Assembly (NCBI RefSeq): GCF_026627505.1
Contig: NZ_JAPNLK010000020.1
Location: forward strand, 34,570 to 98,569
Length of the DNA: 64,000 bases
Source: Streptomyces sp. H27-H5
GTDB lineage: Bacteria > Actinomycetota > Actinomycetes > Streptomycetales > Streptomycetaceae
Reading direction: 5' to 3'
In this document: positions 24,250 through 34,100 of the stretch, piece after piece
Layout of the letters: every line of letters starts with the position of its first letter
How positions within the stretch are numbered: position 1 is the first letter of the stretch
The notes under the pieces: model-generated
Told to the model about the DNA's origin: nothing
Database searches by the model: none
Seen by the model: the letters and a program-made list of their open reading frames with translations, nothing else
Program-made: the position numbers and the translations under genes

Positions 24250-26157
24250 TCAGGACCAGGAAGCCGCCACCAACGAGCGTTCCGCCGCGCCGAGGTGCGT
24301 GGCCGAGGCGAGCCAGGCCCAGGCGTAGCGGTCGGCCGAGGCGTTGGTGAGGCGGCCGAAGGCGTCCCGGGGGCGCCGGTCCGCCTCGACGGCCAGGGCG
24401 GTGGCCAGATCCGCCGCCGCCCCGAAGCCCGAACGACGCAGTGGACCGCGCAGGCCGAGCGGCTCCGGCCCCCTGGCGGCCTCCGCCACGGCCCGGCGAC
24501 CGCCCGCCACCCCGGTCTCCAGGAGCCGGCGCACCCGCCACAACGGGGACTCGGCCAACGGATCCGCGTCGCCCCCGGCCGGACCGGCGAGCGGCCCGCG
24601 GTCACCCTCCGCGGGCTCGGGCGTCCCTTCCGGAAGATGGGAACCCTGGAGGCGGTCGTAGCCGAGGTCGGCCCGGCCGAGCCACTCCTCGGGCAACCGC
24701 AACGTGTACGGCGCCCCCGGCACCGGCCCGACGGCCAGCGCACCCAGGGTGGCCGCCCGGTCCGGATCCGGACGGCCCAGCACCCGGATCGCCAGGCCCG
24801 GACAGCCTGCCAGCCGGCGCAGGTTGGCCGTGTGCGGCAACTCGGGGTGCGGATGCGCCGGGCGCAACCGGAGCACCGGCGCGTCCGCCCGCACGGTCCC
24901 GTCGGACGACAGCTCCCGTACCAGCAGGTGCTCACCGGCCCCGCCGACGACGCGGACGTCGCAGCCCAGCAGCCCGGGTTCGCCCTCGGGGTCGGCGAGC
25001 AGGCCGGCCACGGCCTCCGCCGCAGGGCGGGCGAACAGCGCGGCCGCGGGCTCGTCGGTCCAGGCGATCCCGCGCAGCGGAGTCGCCTGGACCCCGCGCC
25101 CCGCACCCAGACGCCCGTCGGCGGACACCGTCGCGCCGACGACCCGCAGACCCCCGCGCGCCAGCCCGGCGTGGTCGAGGGCGGCCCCGCCCAGGGCCAC
25201 GGACGCGGATCCGGCGCCCCGGGCGCGGGCGAGCCCGCCGGGACGGACGTCCGACACGGAGTAGCGGGAGCCGTCCGCGCCCACCAGATGGGTGACCACA
25301 CCGCCGTAGCCGGTGGCGGACAACACGGGCTCGCGGCACAGGCCGTGCACCCGCAGGCTCCCGCCCGCCTCGTAGGCGCGGCGGCCCGTGCCCGTCAGCG
25401 CGGGCCCGCCGGCTCCGGAAGCCGTCAGTCCCGCGACGTGCAGCAGTTCGCGGAAGGCCTCCGTGAGGGCACCCAGCCGCTGGGCGGCGCTGCGCTCCCG
25501 CGCCGCCCGCAGCCCCCGCACCACGCGCAGGGCGGCGGCCTCGCCGCGCGGCAGTCCGGCGAGGCGGGCACTGTGCGCGGCCCGCAGCAGCTCGGCCTGC
25601 ACCACCGCGCCGCCGGCCGCGACCCCGGCGGCCAGTGCGGCGGCGGCCGCCTCCCACAGCGCGGCCGAGGCCCGCAGTTGTGTGGCGGTCAGCGGTTCGG
25701 GCGCCGGCGGAGCCCCGGCGGAGGTTCCGGGCGTCGTTGCCCCGCGCGGCGCGGGCGCCTGTGAACCGGCCCCCACCACCCCACTGCTCTCCGGCGCCGC
25801 CCCCTCGTGGGCCGGATCCGTCGCCGTGTCGGCCGCCGGCTCCGCGGGGGCGAGCTGCTCCGGATCGGCGAGCGGCGCCGCCCCCAGCACGGCCGCCCGA
25901 TGCAGGCAGCGCGGTGCCAGCAGGCAGCCGCAGACGGCCTCGTCGGCCGCCGTGACCACTCCCGAGGGGCCCGGGCGCAAGGTCACCACGGCATCCTCGC
26001 CGAAGCGGACGGTCACGCTCCCGTCGGGCCCGGCGACCGCCCCAGAGGCGCACGCCTCGATCGCCGCGTCCAACTTCTTGCGCAGCCGCGCGGTGAGGGT
26101 CTCCACCGCCTCCGCGAGGACCTCGGGGGCGACGGGCGGCAACAGATCGGTACTCAA
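24250..26157 (-). CDS. SWIM zinc-finger protein (YehQ-like)
   Basis: A 635-residue protein with an N-terminal SWIM zinc finger, CxC-x5-CxH (VCGCLLAPRCLH, residues ~75-87). The rest is long, Ala-rich and helical, with a conserved-looking section LCREPVLSATGYGGVVTHLV. SWIM fingers bind nucleic acid or protein. The start is TTG 26157, overlapping the stop of the VWA gene (TTGA, 26154-26157), so it is translationally coupled. With MoxR, DUF5682 and VWA partners it resembles the E. coli yehLMPQ set, where YehQ is the SWIM protein. Function unknown. Confidence 0.85.
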   Translation of the reverse strand: MSTDLLPPVAPEVLAEAVETLTARLRKKLDAAIEACASGAVAGPDGSVTVRFGEDAVVTLRPGPSGVVTAADEAVCGCLLAPRCLHRAAVLGAAPLADPEQLAPAEPAADTATDPAHEGAAPESSGVVGAGSQAPAPRGATTPGTSAGAPPAPEPLTATQLRASAALWEAAAAALAAGVAAGGAVVQAELLRAAHSARLAGLPRGEAAALRVVRGLRAARERSAAQRLGALTEAFRELLHVAGLTASGAGGPALTGTGRRAYEAGGSLRVHGLCREPVLSATGYGGVVTHLVGADGSRYSVSDVRPGGLARARGAGSASVALGGAALDHAGLARGGLRVVGATVSADGRLGAGRGVQATPLRGIAWTDEPAAALFARPAAEAVAGLLADPEGEPGLLGCDVRVVGGAGEHLLVRELSSDGTVRADAPVLRLRPAHPHPELPHTANLRRLAGCPGLAIRVLGRPDPDRAATLGALAVGPVPGAPYTLRLPEEWLGRADLGYDRLQGSHLPEGTPEPAEGDRGPLAGPAGGDADPLAESPLWRVRRLLETGVAGGRRAVAEAARGPEPLGLRGPLRRSGFGAAADLATALAVEADRRPRDAFGRLTNASADRYAWAWLASATHLGAAERSLVAASWS

Positions 26158-29100
26158 CGGACATCTCCACGGAGGCGTTCGCCCACCCAGCGGGCGAGAG
26201 CGAGGGGACTGAGTGCGGCCACCGGCATGCCGGCCGCGACGAGTTGCCGTGCGATCGCCACCGAGTACCGGGGCGTGCCCGCGTCGTCGAGCGCGGCGCA
26301 ACCCAACAGGTGGGCGCCGGAAGCGGCCAGCGCGCGCACCTCGCCGAGCAGCCCGCCGAGCGGCGCCCCCTCCTCGAAGTCGCTCACCACGACGACCAGG
26401 GTGCGGCTCGGAACGGTGATCAGGGACCGGGCGTGCGCGAGCCCGGCGGCGATGTGCGTACCGCCACCGACCCGTACCTCGAGCAACAACGACAGCGGAT
26501 CGTCGACGCGGTCCGTGAGGTCGACGACCTGGGTCGAGAACGCCAGGAAGTGGGTGGACAGGGTGGGAACCCCGCCCAGCACGGCCGCCGTCAACGCCGA
26601 CCAGACCACCGAGGCCTCCATCGAACCGGAGACGTCGACCACCAGGATCAGCCGCCAGTCGGCCTCCCGGCTCGCCCGCGTACTGAACACGGGCCGCTCC
26701 GGTACGACCACCACCCGCCCGTCGGCCGACCGGCGGGTGTGCGCCAGGTTGGCGCGCAGCGTCCTGGCCAGGTCCAGCTTCCCGCCGGGGCGGCGGGTCG
26801 GACGCGGTGTCGCCAGCCCCGAGAGCGTCGGGCGCAGCCGGGTCGCCAGCTCCCGGGCCAGCTCGTCGACCAGACGTCGCACCAGGGGCCGCAGCCGTGC
26901 CAGCTGCTGTTCGGGCATTCCGCCGGCCAGCGAGAGCACCGAGGTCAACAGCTCCATCGAGGGACGCACCGAGGTGGGGTCCAACTGGGCCAGCACGTCG
27001 ACCCGGCCCGCGTCCGCGGCGTCGGCCAACACCTCCTCCCGGACGTCGGCGCCGAACAGGGCCTCCAACTCCTCGGACCACTCCCGGGCGGTCGGGAACG
27101 AGGCGTCGGTCCCCCCGCCCGCGCCGCGGCCGTCGTCCAGATCGGCGGAGCCCTCGCCGCGCCCGGCGCCGTACAGCTCGTCGAGCGCCCGCGCGTAGCC
27201 CCGCGCACCGGACGGCAGCCGGTCGCGCTGCCGTCCGAGCAGCAGCCGCCACCGGTCGGCGGCGGACAGGCGCCGCGTCCCGGGGTCGACGGGCCGCGGG
27301 GCGGACGTCGCGTCCGGGACGGCGGGCGCGTCGGTGTCCGCGGCGGGCAGCGGCAGGTCCTTGAGGGCGGCCAGGCCCGCCGCGTCCGCCGCCGCCCAGA
27401 GGGCGAGCAGCCCGGGCGGCGCGTCGAGCGAGAGGTCCGGGCGGTCCCCGAGCCGCTCGGTGACGGTGTCCAGCAGCCGGCCGCGGGCGGCGGGGGAGAG
27501 CGCGTCGAAGCCGCCGCGCAGCGCCGGCAGCCGGTCCAGGAACCGATCGTCCGCGAGGCCGTCCACCCGGTCCAGCAAGGGGATGAGGGCGGTCGGGGAG
27601 GAGCCGAGCAGCGGACCGGCGGCCGTGAGCAGACCGGTCAGCCGGCGGGTCAGGGCACGCCGGGCCTCCGGAGTGCCGGCGCCGTCGACCCAGCCCGCCG
27701 CGCGGTCGCCGAGCCCGTGCGCCGGATCCAGGTCCAGCAGGACCCGTACGGCCAGGGCCGCGCCCTGCATCAACGGGGTGGCGGAGGCGGCCAGGTCCGC
27801 CAGGGCGGAGTCCAGCCGCAGTCCCAGGTGCCGCCCGGCGGCCCGGTCCGCGAGCGCCACCAGGGCGCCCGCGTCGGCGGGGTCCTCGCTGCCGGCGAGC
27901 CCGGGCAGGGACCGTACGGAGGCCTCCACCAACTCCTCCGAGAGCGCCTCCGCGCGCCTCCGCGCCCCCTGCGACGCCCCGGGGAGGTGGCCCCGGCCCA
28001 GGACCTCCAACAGGTCGAGGGCTTCCAGGAGTTCCGGCAGTCCGGCGGTCTCCGGGAGGAACGCGGCGGCCTCCTCCAGCCGTACGTCGACCAGCGCGGG
28101 CAGGTCGCACCGCGCGGCCGCGCGCAGGCCGGTCAGGATCTGCGCCGGGGTCGGGCCCCCCTCCTCGGCCGCACGGCGCGCGACGTCCCGCAGCGTCCCG
28201 GCCGCCGCCTGGGCGGCGCTCACGCCGCGGACGCCGACCAGGTCGAGCCGGGCGGGCACGGACGGGGTCCAGGACAGCCGCCACTTGCTGCCGAGCGCGG
28301 TGCCGTCGCCGGTGGCGGCCACCGCGACGGGCTCCCCGTACCCGGCGCCGCACACCAGCAGCCGTTGCAGCACGACCTCCCGCCGGCCGTCCAACTCGGA
28401 ACGCAACGGATCCAGCCGGACCTCCCGGGGAGCGGGATCGCGCGGCGACGGCAGCCGCAGCGCCGCCAACTCCTCCTCGACGGCGGGACCGAGCCCCGAT
28501 CGGGGGGCGTGCGGGGTGATCCTGCCGCGCCCCGCCCCGATCAGCACGGCCTCCAGGGCGCGGGCCAAGGCCCGCCCCCGACCCAGGGGTTCGCCCTGCC
28601 CGAGGACGGTCATGACCGCCTCCAGCAGTTCCCCGCGCCCGGGGGCGGGCAGCCCGCGCAGCACCGCCAGGTCGCAGGCGAGCCGCAGCGTCTCCGCCGC
28701 CTCCCCGGTCCCCGCGGTGTGCCCGACCCGGCGCAGCTCCCGGCAGACCCCGGTCACCGCGACCGAGGCCGCGTCCCGGACCCGCACCGGGTCCCCGCCG
28801 GCCTCGAACACGGCCTGCTGCCAGAGCGGGTCCCGGATGCCGGCCGGATAGCCGGAGCGGGAGTCGAGCAGGTCGAAGGAGTACGGCACGAACGAGGCCA
28901 CCACGGCGTCGTCGCCGGGGCGCGCGCCGGAGCCCGTCCTCGACCCGCCCGAGTCCTTGACCGCCGCGCCTGTGTCCTTGCCGGCGGCCACCGCGACGTC
29001 GGTCGTCGGGGCTTCGCCCACCGCGGCGTCGGTCGGGAGGAGGGCCGGGGCGTGGAAGGCGCCGATCAGCGCGGCCACCCGGCGGCCCCCGGCGGAGGCG

Positions 29101-29792
29101 GCGGCGATCACGGCCCGCATGTGCGCCTCGCGGGCCAGGTCCCGCGCGGGCACGTCGGCGTCCGCGCGCAGCGCCCAGCCCACGCCGAGCGCCGCCCGAC
29201 GCACGGCCTCGGGGGAGCAGCCCGGGGCCTGCACCTCGACCGCGCGGTCCCAGAGGTCGTCGCCCTCGCGCCCGGTGCCGGACGCGGAGAGCGCCTCGGC
29301 GAAGGAACGACGGCCCGCGGCCGAAGGTCCGTCGCCGGACGGGATCGCGGCGGCCGGTGCCGGCCCGTCGGGCGTGCCCGACTCCGGTGCCGGCCGGTCC
29401 GGGCCCACCGGCAGCAGGCCCGCCGGCGCGTCCGGAAGGGACCAGCCGCCGTCGGCCAACGGCAGGTCACAGCAGACCACCTCGACGCCGCGCTCCCGCG
29501 CCCAGCGGATCGCCGCCAGTTCGGGGGAGAAGTCGGCGAACGGGTAGAACGCCAGGCGCCCGTCCCGCCCCTGGCCGGCCAGCGCGACCGGGGCCACCGT
29601 CTCGGGATCCGCCACGTACTCCCACCACGACTGGAACTCGGCGGGCAGCTCCACGCAGAGCACCTCCGCGCCCGCCGCGTCCAGCAGCGCCGGCACCATC
29701 GCCGCGAGGGCCGGGCTGTGATGCCGGACCCCCAACAGGTACGGCTCCCGGCACGCGGCGAGCGCCTCCACGGCGTCCCTCGGATCGACCAT
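26154..29792 (-). CDS. DUF5682-VWA fusion protein
   Basis: A 1212-residue protein. The N-terminal ~800 residues match DUF5682 (LLGVRHHSPALAAMVPALLDAAGAEVLCVELPAEFQ, later VAALIGAFHAPALLP). The C-terminal ~400 residues are a von Willebrand A domain with an intact MIDAS: LILVVDVSGSMEAS, GGGTHIAAGL and VVVSDFEEGA. These are separate proteins in E. coli (YehM and YehP) but one uninterrupted frame here. ATG 29792 lies 3 bp after the MoxR stop and has GGAG upstream. VWA proteins commonly act as substrate adaptors of MoxR ATPases. The overlap with the SWIM start indicates one operon. Confidence 0.88.
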   Translation of the reverse strand: MVDPRDAVEALAACREPYLLGVRHHSPALAAMVPALLDAAGAEVLCVELPAEFQSWWEYVADPETVAPVALAGQGRDGRLAFYPFADFSPELAAIRWARERGVEVVCCDLPLADGGWSLPDAPAGLLPVGPDRPAPESGTPDGPAPAAAIPSGDGPSAAGRRSFAEALSASGTGREGDDLWDRAVEVQAPGCSPEAVRRAALGVGWALRADADVPARDLAREAHMRAVIAAASAGGRRVAALIGAFHAPALLPTDAAVGEAPTTDVAVAAGKDTGAAVKDSGGSRTGSGARPGDDAVVASFVPYSFDLLDSRSGYPAGIRDPLWQQAVFEAGGDPVRVRDAASVAVTGVCRELRRVGHTAGTGEAAETLRLACDLAVLRGLPAPGRGELLEAVMTVLGQGEPLGRGRALARALEAVLIGAGRGRITPHAPRSGLGPAVEEELAALRLPSPRDPAPREVRLDPLRSELDGRREVVLQRLLVCGAGYGEPVAVAATGDGTALGSKWRLSWTPSVPARLDLVGVRGVSAAQAAAGTLRDVARRAAEEGGPTPAQILTGLRAAARCDLPALVDVRLEEAAAFLPETAGLPELLEALDLLEVLGRGHLPGASQGARRRAEALSEELVEASVRSLPGLAGSEDPADAGALVALADRAAGRHLGLRLDSALADLAASATPLMQGAALAVRVLLDLDPAHGLGDRAAGWVDGAGTPEARRALTRRLTGLLTAAGPLLGSSPTALIPLLDRVDGLADDRFLDRLPALRGGFDALSPAARGRLLDTVTERLGDRPDLSLDAPPGLLALWAAADAAGLAALKDLPLPAADTDAPAVPDATSAPRPVDPGTRRLSAADRWRLLLGRQRDRLPSGARGYARALDELYGAGRGEGSADLDDGRGAGGGTDASFPTAREWSEELEALFGADVREEVLADAADAGRVDVLAQLDPTSVRPSMELLTSVLSLAGGMPEQQLARLRPLVRRLVDELARELATRLRPTLSGLATPRPTRRPGGKLDLARTLRANLAHTRRSADGRVVVVPERPVFSTRASREADWRLILVVDVSGSMEASVVWSALTAAVLGGVPTLSTHFLAFSTQVVDLTDRVDDPLSLLLEVRVGGGTHIAAGLAHARSLITVPSRTLVVVVSDFEEGAPLGGLLGEVRALAASGAHLLGCAALDDAGTPRYSVAIARQLVAAGMPVAALSPLALARWVGERLRGDVR

Positions 29793-29794
29793 CG

Positions 29795-30949
29795 TCACCG
29801 CAGGCTCCCGCGCAGGTCCCACAGCCGACGCCACATCGCCGAACCGTCCTCGGCGCGGCGGCGGACCGGGCCGTCCCAGTACCCCAGCAACCGGCCGTGG
29901 TCGGCGGGGTCGTCCTTGCGCACGACGCCCAGCAGGTGCCCCGGCAGCAGATCGAGGACGTCACCGCCCGGCAGGTAGGCGGCGGCCACCCCCAGCGAGG
30001 CCGCCACCTGCACGGCCTCGGCGGTGGACATGACCGTGCCGGGCCGCTCCACGTCCCAGCCCTCGGCGCTGCGCCCCGAGCGCAGGTCCCGGAAGACGGT
30101 GACGAGGGCGTCCAGCACCGCGTCGTCCACGCCGAACGCGGCTCCGGCGCGCTGCACCGCGGCGACGGCCTGGCGCCGGATCAACGCGGCCTCGGCATCG
30201 GCGTCCGCGATCGGCGCGACCGTCTCGAAGTTGAACCGTCGCTTCAGCGCGGCCGACATCTCCGAGACACCGCGGTCGCGGAGGTTGGCGGTGGCGATGA
30301 CCGTGAAGCCGGGCGCGGCGGACACCACCGCGTCCTCGGTCGAGGTCAGTTCGGGCACGCTCACCCGACGGTCGGACAGGATCGACACCAGGGCGTCCTG
30401 TACCTCCGGCAGGCAGCGGGTGATCTCCTCGACCCGCACCACCCGGCCCGAGCGCATCGCGGCGAGCACGGGGGAGTCGACCAGGGCTTGCGAGGTGGGG
30501 CCCTGGGCCAGCAGCAGGGCGTAGTTCCACCCGTACCGGAAGGCGTCCTCGGTGGTGCCCGCCGTGCCCTGCACGGTCAGGGCGCTGGTACCGGACACGG
30601 CGGCGGCGAGCAGCTCCGACAGCATCGACTTGGCGGTGCCGGGCTCGCCGGTGAGCAGCAGGCCCCGCTCGCCGGCGAGGGTGACCACGCAGCGTTCGAC
30701 GAGGGCGCGTTCGCCGACGAACTTCGGCGCGATCGCCAGCTTGGTCGGCAGACCGGCGCGCCGCTTGGGCAGTGCCAGTTCGGCGCCTTCGCTGCCGCAG
30801 ACGAACGTGACGACGGCGCGCGGGGTGAGGGCCCAGCCGGGCGGGCGGGGCCCGGTGTCGTGTGCGGCCAGGAAGGCGAGTTCGGCGGCGTGGCGCTCCT
30901 CCGCGGGCATGACCTGCCGGGCGGGGGCGGACGGTTCGGTGACGGTCAT
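29795..30949 (-). CDS. MoxR-type AAA+ ATPase (YehL-like)
   Basis: A 384-residue AAA+ ATPase with Walker A GEPGTAKS, Walker-B region RVVRVEEI, sensor-1 FTVIATANLRDRG and an arginine-finger region ALKRRFNFE. ATG 30949 has GAAGGA 8 nt upstream; an in-frame extension to 31003 lacks family similarity. MoxR ATPases work as chaperones that mature or remodel partner proteins, usually through an adjacent VWA protein, here the immediately downstream DUF5682-VWA fusion. A 190-bp gap separates it from the 1653-residue gene, so it may have its own promoter. Confidence 0.93.
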   Translation of the reverse strand: MTVTEPSAPARQVMPAEERHAAELAFLAAHDTGPRPPGWALTPRAVVTFVCGSEGAELALPKRRAGLPTKLAIAPKFVGERALVERCVVTLAGERGLLLTGEPGTAKSMLSELLAAAVSGTSALTVQGTAGTTEDAFRYGWNYALLLAQGPTSQALVDSPVLAAMRSGRVVRVEEITRCLPEVQDALVSILSDRRVSVPELTSTEDAVVSAAPGFTVIATANLRDRGVSEMSAALKRRFNFETVAPIADADAEAALIRRQAVAAVQRAGAAFGVDDAVLDALVTVFRDLRSGRSAEGWDVERPGTVMSTAEAVQVAASLGVAAAYLPGGDVLDLLPGHLLGVVRKDDPADHGRLLGYWDGPVRRRAEDGSAMWRRLWDLRGSLR

Positions 30950-31136
30950 CGGGGGTCCTTCGGGTGGTGCGGGAAAGAAGCAGGGGGGTGTGGGGTGCCT
31001 CATGGCGACCCGGCGCGGGCCGGGCCGCCATGCGGCACGGGCGGGCGGCTCCGGGGCGGTTGGGCCCGGACGCGGCCGCGGTGGGCCGGCCCGGACCGGG
31101 GCGAAGGGCCCCGGCCCGGACCGGTTCAGGAGGGCG

Positions 31137-34100
31137 TCACCGCCGGCGTCGCGTCGTGCGCTTCACCTTCAGTTCCTCGAAGCGCGGAGTGTCGCCCTCG
31201 CGGACCCGCTCCCACGCGCGCCGGTACAGGTCCGCGGCCGGTTCGGTGGGCACCAGCACGCCCAGGACCGGGTTCCGTCCCGACGCCGTCGCGTACATCG
31301 GCAGCTTCCACAGCTCCACCGGCAGCGTCGGCGAGGGGATGTCCGCCCACCCGCCCGGCAGGAACAGGGAGCGTCCGGCGCGGCTGCGGCTCGCCGTCAC
31401 CACCAGGTCGGTGGCGCCCAGCTCCGCGCGGGCCGCCGTCAACCGGGCCGGCTTCCAGCCCGTCCAGCGTGCCGTGTTGCGGTCGGTGGGGTCCGGCATG
31501 GCGAGCAGCGCGAGGTAGAGGACGGCGGCGTCCGCACCCAGGCCGTACATGGCGCTCGCCTCCGCCACCAGGTCCGGCGCCGAACGGCCCGCGTCCTGCG
31601 GCCACCAGGTCCCGTCCTTGTCCACCGAACCCGCGGCGGGCGCCCCCGGATCGGCGAGGAGCCGCGCGAAGCCCGGGTCCTGCGCGAGCCGCAGCGCCGT
31701 CTCCACGGCGAACGGCTGCTGCTCGGTGCCGCGCAGCGCCGGCAGGTACGGGTCGGAACCGGTGGAGTCCAGTAGCGCCGGCCGCAGGGCCGGGTACGAC
31801 CAGTGCGTGCCCGTGCCGGGCAGCACGACCGCGCCGTAGCGCTCGTACCCCTCGCCCGTCTCGGTCGGCGTGCCCGCCGCCTTACGGAACTCGGCGGGGT
31901 TGTGGTAGGCGTCGATCCCGAGCAGCAACTCGGGCGCGGACAGCCGCTGTCGCAACGCCGTCAGCGCGGGTGGCAGCACGGCCCGTACCGGGTCGCCCGC
32001 CGGCAGCCGGTGCGCCAGCCACCCCGAGAGGGCGATCGCCCGGGTCAGCACCGCGGAGGTGAACGGGGCCGCCGCGGGCTCGCGGGGCGCGATCTGGTTC
32101 TCCCGCACCTCCCACGCCACATCGGTGTTCAGCTCCGGTGCCACCGTCGGATCGAGGAGCGCGGGCAGCGCCTTGTGCACCGACCACCGGTGGGCGTGGC
32201 TCGACCCGGCGCCGACGGCGCGGGTCGCCTCCACGAGCAGCCAGTCCGGTACGGGCGTGCGTCGGCCCACGCGCCGGTTCCACACCTCGGCGGCGGCCGC
32301 CACGTCCGGGCCCTCGCTCCACAGCCGCGCCGGCTCGGCGGGCAGCAGCGCGGCCACCAGCTCCCGCCGGACCTCGACGTCGAGGTTGCGCAGGTCGTCG
32401 CGGGCGTACGCCGAGTCCGCGGCCTTGACCCCGATGGCCGCCCGGAGTTCGGCCGGCAGGAAGTTCCGGTCCCAGGTGTCGATGTCGGGGAGACCGGCGA
32501 GCACCAGCCGGGCCGCGGGCCCGGAGACCCCGGTCAGGCGGGCGAACTCCTCGGCGGCCTCCGTGAACCACGGCGCCGCGCCGTGCTCGGCCGCCGCGGC
32601 GAGGAACGCGGCGAGCCAACCGGCCCCGCGCCCCCGGTCCCCGAGCGGGGCCTTCCCGCGCGCGGTGTACGGCTGCGGCACCGCGAGTCGACCGCTGGGG
32701 TCGTGCAGCAGCGCCGTGAACTCGCGGCCCTCGTCCGTGGAGTCGCCGTGCTCGCCGGTGATGGCGAGCAGGGCCCCGCCACCGCACGGCAGCACGCTCG
32801 CGTGCCACTTCCCGCGCTCGCGGCCGTCGGGCTGCGTCGTGTGGTTGCGGCCGAGGTGGACCACGACGCGCAGCCACCGGCCGGCGGACGCCTCGGTGGA
32901 GTCCAGGCCCAGCGCGACCACCTCTTCGAGCATCGCGCACAGCGCCGCACGCTGTGCGTCGTCCGCGCCGGTGACCACCGCGCGGTAGGCGACGGCGGCG
33001 GCCCCGTCGAGGAACAGTTCCGTCCAGGGCAGCGTCGTCCGCGCGAGCCCCGGCACGTCGAAGTGCAGCCGTCCGGGCACCTCCCGCGCGTCCGTGTCGG
33101 CGGAGACGGAGGCCAGCTCCCGCAGGAACCGGTACGCGGCGTCGGAGTCCCCGCCGTACCGCCGGTGCCCGCCGGCGACGAGCCCCTCCAGCGCCTCGGC
33201 CACCAGCTTGTCGGACGGGCCCCGTACGACCTGCGGCGCGGGCTCGCGCGCCGTGGTCGGGTTCAGGGCGGCGGCCACCTTGTCGAGCGCCGCCCGCTGC
33301 CGCAGGGCGTCCCGGAGCTTGTCGACCACGCCCCCGATCAGCTCGGGCGAGGTGATCCGGGGCAGGGCCGCGCTTACCAAGGTGGGCAGTTCGTCCCGGT
33401 CGGCGACGGCGCCGGCCGCCTTCAACAGCGCACCGCAGGTCTCCGCGTCGGCGGTCCGCAGCGCGGCCGATCCCTCGGTGTCCCGGGCCCGCAGGCAGTA
33501 CCAGTAGGGGAGCGGCGGGAGGTCCACGGTGGCCGTGGAGTAGGCCGGGTTGTCGTGGTCGGAGCTGACCTGGGAGGTGACGACCCCGTCGTGGTCGCTG
33601 AGCGTCAGCGTGCGCCATTCGCTGGACAGCACGCGCAGTCGGTCGTCACCGGGCAGGCTGAGCGCCCCCTGGGGCATGCGGTCGCCGGCCGCGGTCACCG
33701 AGCGACCGGCGGTGTCCGAGCCGTGCCAGCCCCGATCGGGGACGTGTACGACACGCCAGCCGAGCAGGCCGTCCACGGGGGCGCCGAACACCGAGCCCTC
33801 CACGGTGGGCGTCGGCCGCAGCCAGTTGGCGCCCGCGTGCTGCGGCAGGCTGCTGCCCTCCGGGTGCCCGCGCAGCGCGTCGGCGAGGAAGGCGGGCTGC
33901 GAACGCCGTCCCAGGGCGCCGCTCGCGGGGTCGTACTCGTGCCATCCCGCCGCGTCGGGCTCGCTTCCCGAGTCCCACACCCAGTACGAGGTCCCGTCGG
34001 ACAGGACCGGGCGTTCGGTCGGGAGCTCGGTGTCGCCCGCGTGCAGGACGCCGTGGCCGGTGAACCGGCCGCCACCGGGCAGCGGCAGGGTGACCTGCTC

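Noticed and set aside
26244..29978. 1244-codon plus-strand frame opposite the DUF5682-VWA gene
   Set aside because: The minus strand encodes recognisable DUF5682 and VWA domains; the plus frame is Gly/Arg/Gln-rich shadow sequence.
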